Source of the DNA: Deltaproteobacteria bacterium
GTDB lineage: Bacteria; Myxococcota; JACPTQ01
Direction: 5' to 3'
DNA length: 51,857 nt
NCBI GenBank assembly: GCA_016192705.1
Contig: JACPTQ010000018.1
Coordinates: 1 to 51,857, forward strand
Part shown: positions 40,896-50,306 of the stretch, piece after piece
How positions within the stretch are numbered: position 1 is the stretch's first letter
Layout: every line of letters begins with the position of its first letter
Program-made: the position numbers and the translations under genes
The notes under the pieces: model-generated
What the model saw: only the letters and a program-made list of their open reading frames with translations
What the model was told of the DNA's origin: nothing
The model's database searches: none

Positions 40896-43800
40896 ATGAA
40901 CCGATCGACCACCCCACTCTCAGCGATTGCAATCGTTATCGCCGTCGAGGGCCTCGCGCTCGGCCAGGTCGAAATCACGTCGGCCACGCACGGTGCGAAC
41001 TGCTACAAGGCGAAAAGTAACATTTACGCGAACAATACTGAGTATTCGCTGTGGTCGAAGCACCATAACGTGAGGGCGGCCTATCCGAAGATATGGGAAA
41101 ACACCAGCAAGCGCGTCAAGGAGGAGGTGACCAAGGCGTGTCGCGATGTGTGGGCGTGCCGACTCGAGGTGGCCAGGTTCGCGTTCATCGGTTGGAAGAA
41201 CTGCCACGGTGAGCTCGAGGTTGAATGGCGCTGCAAGGGCAAGAGCGAGCTGCGAAAAGGGAAGGGCGCAGCGGTCGCTGTTGCGTGCGCGCTCCCAACG
41301 GTCGGGGCGTCGGCGCCGACATCGATCACCACGTCGGGCCGCGGCGAGCCGGGATCGATTCGCGTGGTCGCGGCGGTCTATGGCGGCAACTGCTCGATCG
41401 GCACCGACGCGAAACCAGAGGCGCGCGCGAAGCGCCAGCAGGAGGTCAACAAGACGAGCGTGCTCAGCGCGGCGTGCCACCGAAAGGAGAGCTGCGCGTT
41501 CAAGGTCGACTGGAAGGCCCTCGGTAGCCCGGTTCCGGGCTGCAACAAGACGTTTGTCGCACGCTGGGAATGCCAAATGAACGGGCGCGAGTACCTCACG
41601 AGCGCGGGCGACGACCTCAAGGACGCAAACGGGTCGACGATCGAATTGAAGTGCCCGCGCCGCACCGTGTTCGAGGCCGCCCCAACGCCGTCGACGCGGT
41701 TTCGCGACGCACTTGGCGATGCGACGCTCGCGAGCGTTAACCGGGCGATTGCGCTCGACCGATCCGCGATTGAGGGCGCATCGGCGCGCGATGTCGCGCT
41801 CGCGCTCCACGTCTTGCGCGAAGAGGGGAAGTGGGATTCGTCGGAGGCGCGTGCGCTGCGCCAAGAAGTGGATGATCGGCGCGGGACAATTCCGTCATCG
41901 AACGGCAAGGCGACGGGGCGCGTGACCGGTGCGGAGGTGTACCAAGAGCTGCGCGTCTTGACCGACCGATTCTCGGTGCCGTGCGTGGGCGCGAAGACGC
42001 GAACGGGGATCGTCGACACCGTTCCGGTTTACGCGTGTGCGAGCGCCGCCTCGACCGCGCCGCTGTCGCAGGCGCCCGAGAAGATCGTCGACCTCACGCG
42101 GGTGACGCTGCTCGCGAAGCCGCCCGAAGAGGCCGCGTCAACCGGGCCTACGCTGAAGACGAGCGAGGCGGTCAAACAAAAGCGGCTCAATTGGATCAGG
42201 AAATCGGCCACCGACACGCTGACCGACGAGAACCACGCGGTGCCTGAGCGGTTTTGCGTGGAGTCGGGCGCCTGTTTCAACGGAGCGGACTACAAGACTG
42301 TTGCGCGCGCGATTTTCGGCGACGCGCGGGTGCGCGATGCGGTTCGCGCGGAAAAGAGTGGCGCCTTCAACGTGACGCTGAGCTCGGTGCGGCAGCCGCC
42401 GGTGTTTTGCCGCGCGGCGAAAAAGGGCGAGCACGGAACATCGACCGCTTGGTCGGAGACAACAGCGGTCTGCTCGTCGGACTGGAAAAAGACGGCGATT
42501 GAAGATGGCACGCTCGCGCCGTCGACACCACCGTGGGCGTGCGTGGGGAGCGACGAGTTTCTTGATGCGCTTGTCCTCCCGAGCGGTGGTCGCGCGCGCG
42601 GGTTCGTTTGCCGGCGCCGTATTTTCGAAATGCCACGCGCATCGAACGCGTACACCCAAGCCTCGCTCGACGCCGAAGTGAGAGACGCGTGCACGATCAT
42701 GCGGCGCGAGACGTGGGGCGAAGATATCGCGCAGAAGTTTCTTGATGAAGAAACGAAGGCCCAAGCGGCGACGAAGGGCAAAGCCGCGACGGCGGCCGGC
42801 GCCGGCACGACAAAGCCACCCGTCTGGATCATGACGCGCGAAGAGCTGCTCTACTTCTTCGGCCACAAAAACACTTACTGCAAGGCGAACCACGGGCGAC
42901 TCGTGCATCGCAAAGACCCGAAGCACCTCACGTGGGCGAAGTCGTTCACGTGCGGCGTCGCGCGTGGCCTCATCGAGGCGGGGCCGTTCGAAGAGGGCGT
43001 GCAGGTGTGCGCGACGATGCCGTACGTCGACCGGGCGTTCCCCGAAGTCAGCGCGGCCGTCGGGAATCCGAACAAGGCGCGCCTTCACTGCTGGAAGTTT
43101 GAGCGCCCGGAGTGCAAAGACATTGTGAGTGGCGAGGCGAAAAAGACGCTTTGGAAGAGCGACGTTTTCGACGACCTCGACGCGTTTGGCGAGCTTCGAC
43201 GCACGCGTAACCCAGACGCTCTCGCGGTCGAGGAGATGAGTCAGCTGACCGAAGTGCCGTCGTTCGAACAGGCGCAAGGTTACACGTACGACGACGCGCT
43301 GAACGACAGCGGCATCGGGGCTGTTAAGGAGTTCTGTCGTTTTCATGGCGCAAGCAACAAGTTTGTTTGCGGTTACGACCTCAAGACGATGGCGCAGTAC
43401 TACGAGCTTCGGGCGCACGAAGCGCCGGAACGGTGCGAGTCGGGCGTTTGCGCGCGCGGCCACTACGAGCGCGGCTACTCATGCGCGGTTGCCACGTCGA
43501 CGGATTTTTTCGATGGGACGCGGCCGTTCTGGCTTTGTGGATACGACCGCGGACCCGCGGGCCGAAAGTTAATCGACGCCGCGCACTGGGTTTGCGACGG
43601 CGGGCGTTTCGTTCATGGCTTCGTCGATGCGGCCGGCAATCGCAACTCGCTGCGATGTGGGAAGCGCGCGTTTTTCTGGGGCGAGACCGCCGCGACGGCC
43701 ACGAGCGCCGCGCGTTTCGACCCGCTTGCGGCCGTGCATGAATGGGCCGCGGACCACGCGGAGGCGATGGTGAAGTGGACCGATATCATTAAGGTCGGCG

Positions 43801-46253
43801 TCCACACGCGGACTCGGAAGAAATTTGGGCGAGGCTCTCGCGACCGGTACCACGAGGTGAAACAGCGCGTCGACGCGGAGTTCCGTGATTGGGGGCTCGG
43901 GCACGAGTGGGAGTTGCGCCTCCTTCTCGACAAGCTGCACGCGCAAAAACTCGACGATCGGATGACGCTTCTTTTCGACTACATCCGCAAGGTGCGCAGC
44001 GATCGATTTGCGTTTCTCGGCCATCGAACAACGACACGCCTCTATTACCTTCAGGATTTTCTCGAGGGCGTCAAAACGGAAAGCCCCATTCTCTATGGAT
44101 TGCTGACCGACGACTTCGACCGGCTCGTGAATTCGAAACCCGACGATCCCGAGGCCGTCGATCCTGCGTCAGAACTGCGAACGCTCATCAAGGACGTCAT
44201 CGTCGACAAGAAGAGGGCGCCCGATGGCAAGTGGTTCCAAGAGGTGCGAAACGCGCTCGCCGATGAATCGCACGCGCTGGAGGCGAAGACCGACATCGAG
44301 AACGGACAGTCGATTGTGATGTCGGCGTTTGTTCTGTACGCGCTCTTCGACATGCTCGACTACGTTCGCGCGAAGGTGCTCTCGGCCGCTCGGACGTACG
44401 CGCTTCAGGTTGTTCTGACGCTCGCCGCTTCGAAGGAGCATCAGCGCCCGCTCTCGCGCCTCGAGCTCCTTGAGCGCGCGCGCATTGCACGCGTCGACCC
44501 GCGCGATGAGGGCCCCGTTTACTGCGTCGAGAAGTTGCGCGACCCGACGGCGCGGAAAGAGGGCGACAAGGCGTTTTACGAGACGACGGGCGAATATGTC
44601 TGCGGATCGACGCCGCTGATTCTGACGGGTGCGGTCGAAATTTACATGATGAAGCGGCGCGTGACGTTGCCGTCGACGGTCGCGGCGATTCATGAGCGTC
44701 ATCGGGCGGCGCGGCGACAGGCCGGTTCCAAGGGGGGTGCTGGGGTTCGGCCGGTGTCGTATGCACCTCGCGCAGCGACGTCCCGCGCAGCGACGCCACG
44801 GCCGCCGATCGAGGTGCGTGAAATCGAGAATGAAGAGGAACGGATTCAGATGGAGATTCGGAACAGCATCGGCGCTGGGTGGTGTTATGGCGCGACGCCT
44901 GGCATGACGGCGAAGGTTGTCGATGCGTCGATCGCGCTCGCGCGCAAGGAGAGTTCGCCGTGGACGGTCAATATCCCCAAGATCGGCGATGACAACGGGC
45001 GAAACGGCTGGTTCCGGTGCGAGAAGTTTCAGTTCAGCGACGAGACGTGGCTCGCGGCGCTCCTTAAGGACGAGAAGATGGCGGAGTCGGCGATGAGCGA
45101 TGGCGGCGGCAAGACGGGGGGCGTGATGAGTCTCATAGCGCCGGCGATCATGAAGGTCATTTCGAAGCTTGGGAACGTCGTGAAGATCGTCGATTCGATG
45201 AGCGGCGTCGATTTGAACTTTTTGGGGCCAGTCATCGGAAAGGCGACACAGGCGATCGGGGAGTTGCAGAGGGGATTGCAGACCGTGACGAACGCGGCCG
45301 GACAGGTCATCGCGGTTGCGAAAGAGACCTGGGAGAAAGCGACGGATGCGTGGGTGGAGGCCGAGAAGAACAAGCTCCCGACGAAAGAGCAGCTCAAGAA
45401 ACAGGTCAAGGAGGCGAAAGAAAAATACGAAAAGCTGGCGAAGGATTACCTGCGCGGCGAAATCGGAAAATACGTGAAACAGTACCTACCGCTCAAATGG
45501 AACGGGAAACCGATTCTCGACGGGCTCGTCGATTTGTTGGTCGGTTTCGTGACGGGGAAAATCATTGGCTTCATAAAACCAAAGACGATGGAGCTCGTCG
45601 CCGAGGTGATTGGGATCGTGCAGCCGATTTACAACGCCATCAAGAACGCGATTGCGAGTGCGGTCGCGAGTGTACCGTTCGTGGGCGGCGTCCTCGCGAT
45701 GGCGGTCAACACGCTGTTCGAGAAGCTTTGGGACAAGCTCGTCGATTTTCTCAACAACAAACTGCTCGCAATCGTCGAGCGATTCCTCGCGAAGGCGGTG
45801 CGCGGTGTGCTGGGCGGCATCGTCGATAGCACGAAGAAAGTCATTAACGATGCGGTTGCATCGCTGCTCTCCAAGGCTGGGCTTGGCGAAATCCTCGGTC
45901 CGACCGTGCTCAAGGACGTGAAGCTCGTCGATTCATCGCCCGCGGATGCGTGGCTCGAGCGCGCGCTTGCGTGTAACAAGGTGCCGCGGTTCACGCCCCG
46001 CGAGGCACGACAGATGGTTGCTGCGGCAGACCGCGCGTTGCGTGCGCGTTCGGCCCGGATGCTCGCGCGCGCACCGCAGTTTGCGCGACGCGTTGCCGAC
46101 CACTACCTTGCGAAGTTCGGGCACACCCTCGATTCATGGACGCGGGCCAATTCTCACGCGACGTCGCAAGCCGCCCGCGCCCTCACGCGACGCGCCGGAA
46201 ATCAGATGAAGGCCGTGATGCGGAGCGAATTGAGTCGCCAGAAGGCGAGGTAG
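40896..46253 (+). CDS. Giant exported protein with SUEL-like lectin domains, unknown
   Basis: 1785 residues from ATG 40896 (GGAGGG seven bases before). Signal peptide ends ALGQ. Two related domains follow: the first about 25-130 (ACRDVWACRLEVARF, VEWRC), the second about 148-250 (IRVVAAVYGGNC, ACHRKESCAFKVD, PVPGCNKTFVARWEC). The latter pattern is that of galactose-binding SUEL-like lectins. A very long middle (about 260-1350) has many paired Cys and no family I know. Residues about 1420-1690 hold amphipathic and hydrophobic helices rich in Gly/Ala/Val (VGFVTGKIIGF, AVASVPFVGGVLAMAV) that could insert into membranes. The basic C-terminus is helical. Expected to be secreted; an adhesin or toxin is possible but not shown. 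Confidence 0.85.
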   Translation: MNRSTTPLSAIAIVIAVEGLALGQVEITSATHGANCYKAKSNIYANNTEYSLWSKHHNVRAAYPKIWENTSKRVKEEVTKACRDVWACRLEVARFAFIGWKNCHGELEVEWRCKGKSELRKGKGAAVAVACALPTVGASAPTSITTSGRGEPGSIRVVAAVYGGNCSIGTDAKPEARAKRQQEVNKTSVLSAACHRKESCAFKVDWKALGSPVPGCNKTFVARWECQMNGREYLTSAGDDLKDANGSTIELKCPRRTVFEAAPTPSTRFRDALGDATLASVNRAIALDRSAIEGASARDVALALHVLREEGKWDSSEARALRQEVDDRRGTIPSSNGKATGRVTGAEVYQELRVLTDRFSVPCVGAKTRTGIVDTVPVYACASAASTAPLSQAPEKIVDLTRVTLLAKPPEEAASTGPTLKTSEAVKQKRLNWIRKSATDTLTDENHAVPERFCVESGACFNGADYKTVARAIFGDARVRDAVRAEKSGAFNVTLSSVRQPPVFCRAAKKGEHGTSTAWSETTAVCSSDWKKTAIEDGTLAPSTPPWACVGSDEFLDALVLPSGGRARGFVCRRRIFEMPRASNAYTQASLDAEVRDACTIMRRETWGEDIAQKFLDEETKAQAATKGKAATAAGAGTTKPPVWIMTREELLYFFGHKNTYCKANHGRLVHRKDPKHLTWAKSFTCGVARGLIEAGPFEEGVQVCATMPYVDRAFPEVSAAVGNPNKARLHCWKFERPECKDIVSGEAKKTLWKSDVFDDLDAFGELRRTRNPDALAVEEMSQLTEVPSFEQAQGYTYDDALNDSGIGAVKEFCRFHGASNKFVCGYDLKTMAQYYELRAHEAPERCESGVCARGHYERGYSCAVATSTDFFDGTRPFWLCGYDRGPAGRKLIDAAHWVCDGGRFVHGFVDAAGNRNSLRCGKRAFFWGETAATATSAARFDPLAAVHEWAADHAEAMVKWTDIIKVGVHTRTRKKFGRGSRDRYHEVKQRVDAEFRDWGLGHEWELRLLLDKLHAQKLDDRMTLLFDYIRKVRSDRFAFLGHRTTTRLYYLQDFLEGVKTESPILYGLLTDDFDRLVNSKPDDPEAVDPASELRTLIKDVIVDKKRAPDGKWFQEVRNALADESHALEAKTDIENGQSIVMSAFVLYALFDMLDYVRAKVLSAARTYALQVVLTLAASKEHQRPLSRLELLERARIARVDPRDEGPVYCVEKLRDPTARKEGDKAFYETTGEYVCGSTPLILTGAVEIYMMKRRVTLPSTVAAIHERHRAARRQAGSKGGAGVRPVSYAPRAATSRAATPRPPIEVREIENEEERIQMEIRNSIGAGWCYGATPGMTAKVVDASIALARKESSPWTVNIPKIGDDNGRNGWFRCEKFQFSDETWLAALLKDEKMAESAMSDGGGKTGGVMSLIAPAIMKVISKLGNVVKIVDSMSGVDLNFLGPVIGKATQAIGELQRGLQTVTNAAGQVIAVAKETWEKATDAWVEAEKNKLPTKEQLKKQVKEAKEKYEKLAKDYLRGEIGKYVKQYLPLKWNGKPILDGLVDLLVGFVTGKIIGFIKPKTMELVAEVIGIVQPIYNAIKNAIASAVASVPFVGGVLAMAVNTLFEKLWDKLVDFLNNKLLAIVERFLAKAVRGVLGGIVDSTKKVINDAVASLLSKAGLGEILGPTVLKDVKLVDSSPADAWLERALACNKVPRFTPREARQMVAAADRALRARSARMLARAPQFARRVADHYLAKFGHTLDSWTRANSHATSQAARALTRRAGNQMKAVMRSELSRQKAR

Positions 46254-46316
46254 CGACGCGCGCAAATCGATTGTATCTGTGGACGGTGCGAGGCCGCATG
46301 GTATCGTCGCGCGCGC

Positions 46317-47771
46317 GTGTTGTTGGAATCCAAACTGAGTCGGAGCGCAGAAACGCCGAGCCCAGTCGAGGACAGCTGGACGGCAGCCGCCCTGCTCGTC
46401 GCCGCAGCGATCTTGTTTGGCGTCGCGGTGCAGATTCGGAACGGCCGCTACTCCGTCCCCGCGTTTTTTCTGATTGCCATCGCGGGGGTTTTAGCACTGT
46501 TCGCCGTGGCGAATCCGCGGCTAAAGATCGTTGAGGGGCGCGGCGACAGCATTCTCTTAGGGCTTCTCTTCATTGGATTGCTCGCGCAGTTTGCGCAGCT
46601 CGCAGGACAGGCGCCCGGCATCTATCTCAAACCTGGCCCACTCGGTCTCCGGGTGTTCCAACACGGTATTGGTGCCGTCGCGGTTCTGGCCGGCGTTGCG
46701 GTCGTCGCGCCGCTTCGCACCGTTCGCGCCTGTTTCTTCGCCGCTCTCGCGATCCACTTCGTCCTCGGTGTTTGGACGATTTCCGTTTCACCCGACCCGG
46801 CGATCGATGTCTTCACCGTCCACACGGAGGCGTTCAAGGCGCTCTTCGCGGGCGAAAGCCCGTTCAGCATCACCATTCCAAACATCTACGGCGACGACAC
46901 ACCGTTTTATGTGAAATCAACCCTCGCGGGTGGTCGCGTCCAAGTTGGGTACCCGTACCCACCCCTTGGGCTTCTCCTCGCGCTCCCGGGTCATCTCGTC
47001 GGCGACTTTCGTTACGCCACGCTCGTCGCAATGCATGGCGCAGCGTTATTCATGGCCTTCGCGCGTCCCGGTCGCATCGGTGCCCTTGTCGCCCTGCTCT
47101 ACCTCTTCACGCCCCGGGCGTTTTTCGTGCTTGAGCAAGCGTGGACCGAGCCCTTCGTCGTGCTGGGCTTTTCAGCGACCTGCTTTTTGGCGTGTCGCGG
47201 CAGCCGCCGGGTTCCGATTGTGCTCGGTTTCCTTTTCGCCGCGAAACAGTACGTGTTTCTCGCGGGGGCGACGGCGTTTTTCCTTGACGGAAAGTTCGCG
47301 TGGCGTCGAACGGCGAAGACGCTTGGAATCGCGGCGGCGATTGCGTTCGCGACCGTGCTTCCGTTTGTGGTTTGGGATTTCGACGGCTTCTTGTGGTCGG
47401 TCATCGAGGCGCGCAAAACGACGCCATTCCGCCCCGACTCGCTCACGTTTCTCGCGTGGCTCGACAATCACGACATCGTCGTTGGTGGTTGGGTGGGCCT
47501 CGTTGGAATGGCGGTGCCGCTCGGTCTCGCGTATTGGCGCGGTGTGCGGAGCCCGAGTGGTTTTGCGACGAGCGTCGCCGCTCTTTACTTTGTCGCGTTT
47601 TCGTTCAGCGTCGCCGCGCACTGCAACTATTACTACCTGGTGATTGGACTCCTCTGCATCGCGGTCGCCGTCATGCGACCGGCCGGCGCCCTCGAGGAGC
47701 CGGTTGTCTTGCATCGGTCGCCGGTCTCCGTGAAACTTGAGACGAGCACTCGTGCCGGAGACGATTCGTGA
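46317..47771 (+). CDS. Polytopic membrane protein, GT-C/DUF2029-like glycosyltransferase
   Basis: 484 residues, about eleven hydrophobic segments. GTG 46317 is the probable start. An early periplasmic loop carries PDPAIDVFTVHTEAFKALFAG, with the Asp placed as in GT-C catalytic loops. This is followed by VGYPYPPLGLLLALPGHL, a YPP motif common in polyprenyl-phosphomannose-dependent transferases. It may add a sugar to a lipid or protein outside the membrane. The TGA overlaps the GTG of the CstA gene (GTGA). Confidence 0.75.
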   Translation: MLLESKLSRSAETPSPVEDSWTAAALLVAAAILFGVAVQIRNGRYSVPAFFLIAIAGVLALFAVANPRLKIVEGRGDSILLGLLFIGLLAQFAQLAGQAPGIYLKPGPLGLRVFQHGIGAVAVLAGVAVVAPLRTVRACFFAALAIHFVLGVWTISVSPDPAIDVFTVHTEAFKALFAGESPFSITIPNIYGDDTPFYVKSTLAGGRVQVGYPYPPLGLLLALPGHLVGDFRYATLVAMHGAALFMAFARPGRIGALVALLYLFTPRAFFVLEQAWTEPFVVLGFSATCFLACRGSRRVPIVLGFLFAAKQYVFLAGATAFFLDGKFAWRRTAKTLGIAAAIAFATVLPFVVWDFDGFLWSVIEARKTTPFRPDSLTFLAWLDNHDIVVGGWVGLVGMAVPLGLAYWRGVRSPSGFATSVAALYFVAFSFSVAAHCNYYYLVIGLLCIAVAVMRPAGALEEPVVLHRSPVSVKLETSTRAGDDS

Positions 47772-49594
47772 CGGCACTTCCAATCGTTGTTGGGGCGCTT
47801 TGCGTCTTGGCGATTGCGTATCGTTACTACAGCGCGTTCATCGCGGCGCGCGTGCTTGCGCTCGACGACGCGCGTGCGACGCCGGCGCATCGCCTCAACG
47901 ACGGGCAGAACTACCACCCGACGAACCGGTGGGTCTTATTTGGGCACCACTTTGCGGCCATTACGGGCGCGGGACCGCTGCTTGGGCCGGTGCTTGCGGC
48001 GCAGTTCGGGTACTTGCCGGGCCTGCTCTGGATTCTCATTGGCGTTGTGCTGGGCGGCGCGGTGCATGACTTCGTCATTCTCGCGGCGTCGATTCGCCAC
48101 AACGGGCGCTCGCTCGCGGAAATTGCGCGGAGCGAGATGGGGCGCGCGGTTGGCGTCGTTTGCATGGTCGCTGTGTTCATCGTCGTCATCATCGCGATTG
48201 CGGCGATGGGCAAAGCGGTTGTTTCGGCACTCGCGGAGAGTTCGTGGGGGACGTTCACGATCGCGGCGTCGATTCCGATCGCGCTTTTTATGGGCATCTA
48301 TCTTTACAAGTGGCGCGTCGGACGGGTTCGCGAGACAACGGTGATTGGCGTTGCGCTTCTTTTCGTTGCGGTCATTGCGGGCGAGCCGCTTGCGCACACG
48401 GCGTTCGGACAGGCGCTGAAACTTTCACCGACGGGAATCACGGTCGCGATAGCGGCGTACGGCTTCATCGCGTCGGTTTTGCCGGTTTGGCTCCTACTTT
48501 GTCCACGCGATTATTTGTCCGCGTTCATGAAGGTCGGCACGATCGCGCTCCTCGTGATCGTCATCGTCGTTGTGAATCCCGACTTAAAACTCCCCGCGAT
48601 CGCCGACTTGCCCGGCGGCTCGGGCCCGGTCGTTCCCGGGAAAGTCGTGCCGTTCGTGTTCGTGACGATCGCGTGCGGCGCGATTTCGGGATTCCATGGG
48701 CTGATTGCGAGTGGCACAACGCCCAAAATGATTAACCGCGAGAGCGACGCGCGCATGATCGGTTACGGCGCGATGCTCATCGAGGGGCTCATCGGCGTCA
48801 TCTCGCTCGTCGCGACGTCGGCGCTTTTACCCGCTGACTATTTCGCCATCAACGCAAACCCCGCGCTCCACGTCGCGCAGCCGGTCGAACTCGGCGCGCT
48901 CGCAAACGCGATCGGCGAAGAAACGCTCGTTGGGCGCACGGGTGGCGCGGTTTCGCTCGCGGTCGGCATCGCGAAGATCGCGGCGGAGTTCCCGGGGCTC
49001 GAAGGGCTGCTCAAATATTTTTACCATTTCATGATTATGTTCGAGGCGCTCTTTGTCTTGACGACGATCGACACCGGCACGCGCGTCGCGCGTTTCTTGG
49101 CGCAGGAGGCGATCGGCAAGGTCTGGAAGCCGTTTGAGCGCACCGATTGGAAGGTGGGCACCGTCATCGCGAGCGCGCTCGTCGTCGCCGGATGGAGCTA
49201 TTTTTTGTTCACCGGGTCGATCGCGTCGCTTTGGCCGATGCTCGGCATTGCGAATCAGCTCCTTGCGGCCATCGCGCTTGCCGTGGGGACGACTTACATC
49301 ATCAACTCAGGGAAACGGCGGTACGCGTGGGTGACGCTTCTTCCACTCGCTTTTGTCGCGACGACGACGCTCATCGCGGGTGTGCTGCGCGTCACCGACT
49401 TTTTGATTCCGCTCATTCAAAAGGGAAAGGACGTCGGCGCGAACGTCGTCAACGTTGTTTTGATCGTCGTGATGATCGCCGCGCTCGTTTTCATTTTGGT
49501 CGCGGGCGTGCGGCGGTGGATAGGAGGCGGGGGATCGAAAACGAGCACGAGCACGAGCACGACTACGACGACGGTTGAGGGTGCGGGGCGTTGA
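47768..49594 (+). CDS. CstA/BtsT-family carbon-starvation (peptide or pyruvate) transporter
   Basis: 608 residues, about fifteen membrane segments. Family motifs: GHHFAAITGAGPLLGPVLAAQFGYLPG, HDFVILAASIRHNGRSLAEIAR, CGAISGFHGLIASGTTPKM and FEALFVLTTIDTGTRVARF. Members import pyruvate or peptides under carbon limitation. GTG 47768 overlaps the previous stop. The last 17 or so residues (Thr/Ser-rich) are encoded by a CGAGCA-type repeat at 49541-49573 and are not family sequence, so the original C-terminus seems replaced or extended by repeat DNA. The stop overlaps the ATG of the next gene by one base. Confidence 0.93.
   Translation: MTALPIVVGALCVLAIAYRYYSAFIAARVLALDDARATPAHRLNDGQNYHPTNRWVLFGHHFAAITGAGPLLGPVLAAQFGYLPGLLWILIGVVLGGAVHDFVILAASIRHNGRSLAEIARSEMGRAVGVVCMVAVFIVVIIAIAAMGKAVVSALAESSWGTFTIAASIPIALFMGIYLYKWRVGRVRETTVIGVALLFVAVIAGEPLAHTAFGQALKLSPTGITVAIAAYGFIASVLPVWLLLCPRDYLSAFMKVGTIALLVIVIVVVNPDLKLPAIADLPGGSGPVVPGKVVPFVFVTIACGAISGFHGLIASGTTPKMINRESDARMIGYGAMLIEGLIGVISLVATSALLPADYFAINANPALHVAQPVELGALANAIGEETLVGRTGGAVSLAVGIAKIAAEFPGLEGLLKYFYHFMIMFEALFVLTTIDTGTRVARFLAQEAIGKVWKPFERTDWKVGTVIASALVVAGWSYFLFTGSIASLWPMLGIANQLLAAIALAVGTTYIINSGKRRYAWVTLLPLAFVATTTLIAGVLRVTDFLIPLIQKGKDVGANVVNVVLIVVMIAALVFILVAGVRRWIGGGGSKTSTSTSTTTTTVEGAGR
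49541..49573 (+). repeat. CGAGCA-type repeat in the 3' end of the cstA-like gene
   Basis: ACGAGC words followed by ACGACTACGACGACG. Positions 49542-49570 equal the reverse complement of 5481-5509 at 27 of 29 bases. Only one arm is present here, and it is read as a Thr/Ser tail. Confidence 0.82.
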
Positions 49595-50133
49595 TGGCGA
49601 CGGGTGCAACATCAAACGAATGCGGGCGATGCGGGACGGGCAACACGCTCGACTCGAACTACTGCAAATCGTGCGGAGCGCCGCTTGCGCCGCCGACGTC
49701 GGAGCCTGCGCGCCGCGTCCCGCTTGAGATTGCGGGGCAAGGTGCGAATGCGATGGCTGCGCCGGCTGCCGACGCATCGCGGTTTTTATGGAGGTGGGTC
49801 GGGCTTGCGGCCGCGTTCGCACTTGTCCTTTTGCTGCTCGCGTCGAGTTGGGTGAAAGGTCAGCTCGATTCGACGTCGGTCGCCGCGATTGCGTGGAAAT
49901 CGCTTGCGGCGACCGCGCTCGCGGGACTGTTCACGGGGCTTGCCGTCGGTCGGCTCGGGCGTGGGCGCGTGATTCTCGAGTCGGTCGCAGGCGCGGCGTT
50001 CGCGTACGCCGCTGTCGCGTTGCTCGTTGCGACACAGGGTCGATGGCACGTCGCGCAGCTCATCGGCCTCGCAGCCATCGCGGTTGCCTCGGCCGTCGGC
50101 GCCTGGCTCGGCGCGCTCCTTCGCGGGCTCTAA
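49594..50133 (+). CDS. Zinc-ribbon membrane protein, unknown
   Basis: 179 residues. N-terminal zinc ribbon with Cys10, Cys13, Cys24 and Cys27 (CGRCG, CKSCG), a Pro/Ala linker, then four hydrophobic segments from about residue 65 (GLAAAFALVLLLLASS, SLAATALAGLFTGLAVG, VAGAAFAYAAVALLVA, IGLAAIAVASAVGAWLGALL). No family recognised. ATG 49594 shares its A with the stop of the cstA-like gene (TGATG), so it is translationally coupled to the transporter and may work with it. Confidence 0.82.
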   Translation: MATGATSNECGRCGTGNTLDSNYCKSCGAPLAPPTSEPARRVPLEIAGQGANAMAAPAADASRFLWRWVGLAAAFALVLLLLASSWVKGQLDSTSVAAIAWKSLAATALAGLFTGLAVGRLGRGRVILESVAGAAFAYAAVALLVATQGRWHVAQLIGLAAIAVASAVGAWLGALLRGL

Positions 50134-50135
50134 GT

Positions 50136-50176
50136 GTCGCAGTGCGACGTCGCGTGGCGTCGCGCGGACGTCCGCG
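50136..50176. other. Two small palindromes after the zinc-ribbon gene
   Basis: GTCGCA-G-TGCGAC (50136-50148) and CGCGGACGTCCGCG (50163-50176, perfect 14-base palindrome). No T-tract; they may be structural or protein-binding sites in the 173-base spacer. Confidence 0.4.
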
Positions 50177-50306
50177 AATGCCGGCTATTTGGCTCGTTTG
50201 GACGATAAGTGAGTAAACGTGGGTTCCGCCTCTACAGCGCACTCGGCCTACCGAATGCACGCCTCTTTCCCTCTGGGGAGAGAGAGCTTGGAAAAGAAGG
50301 TGGGCC

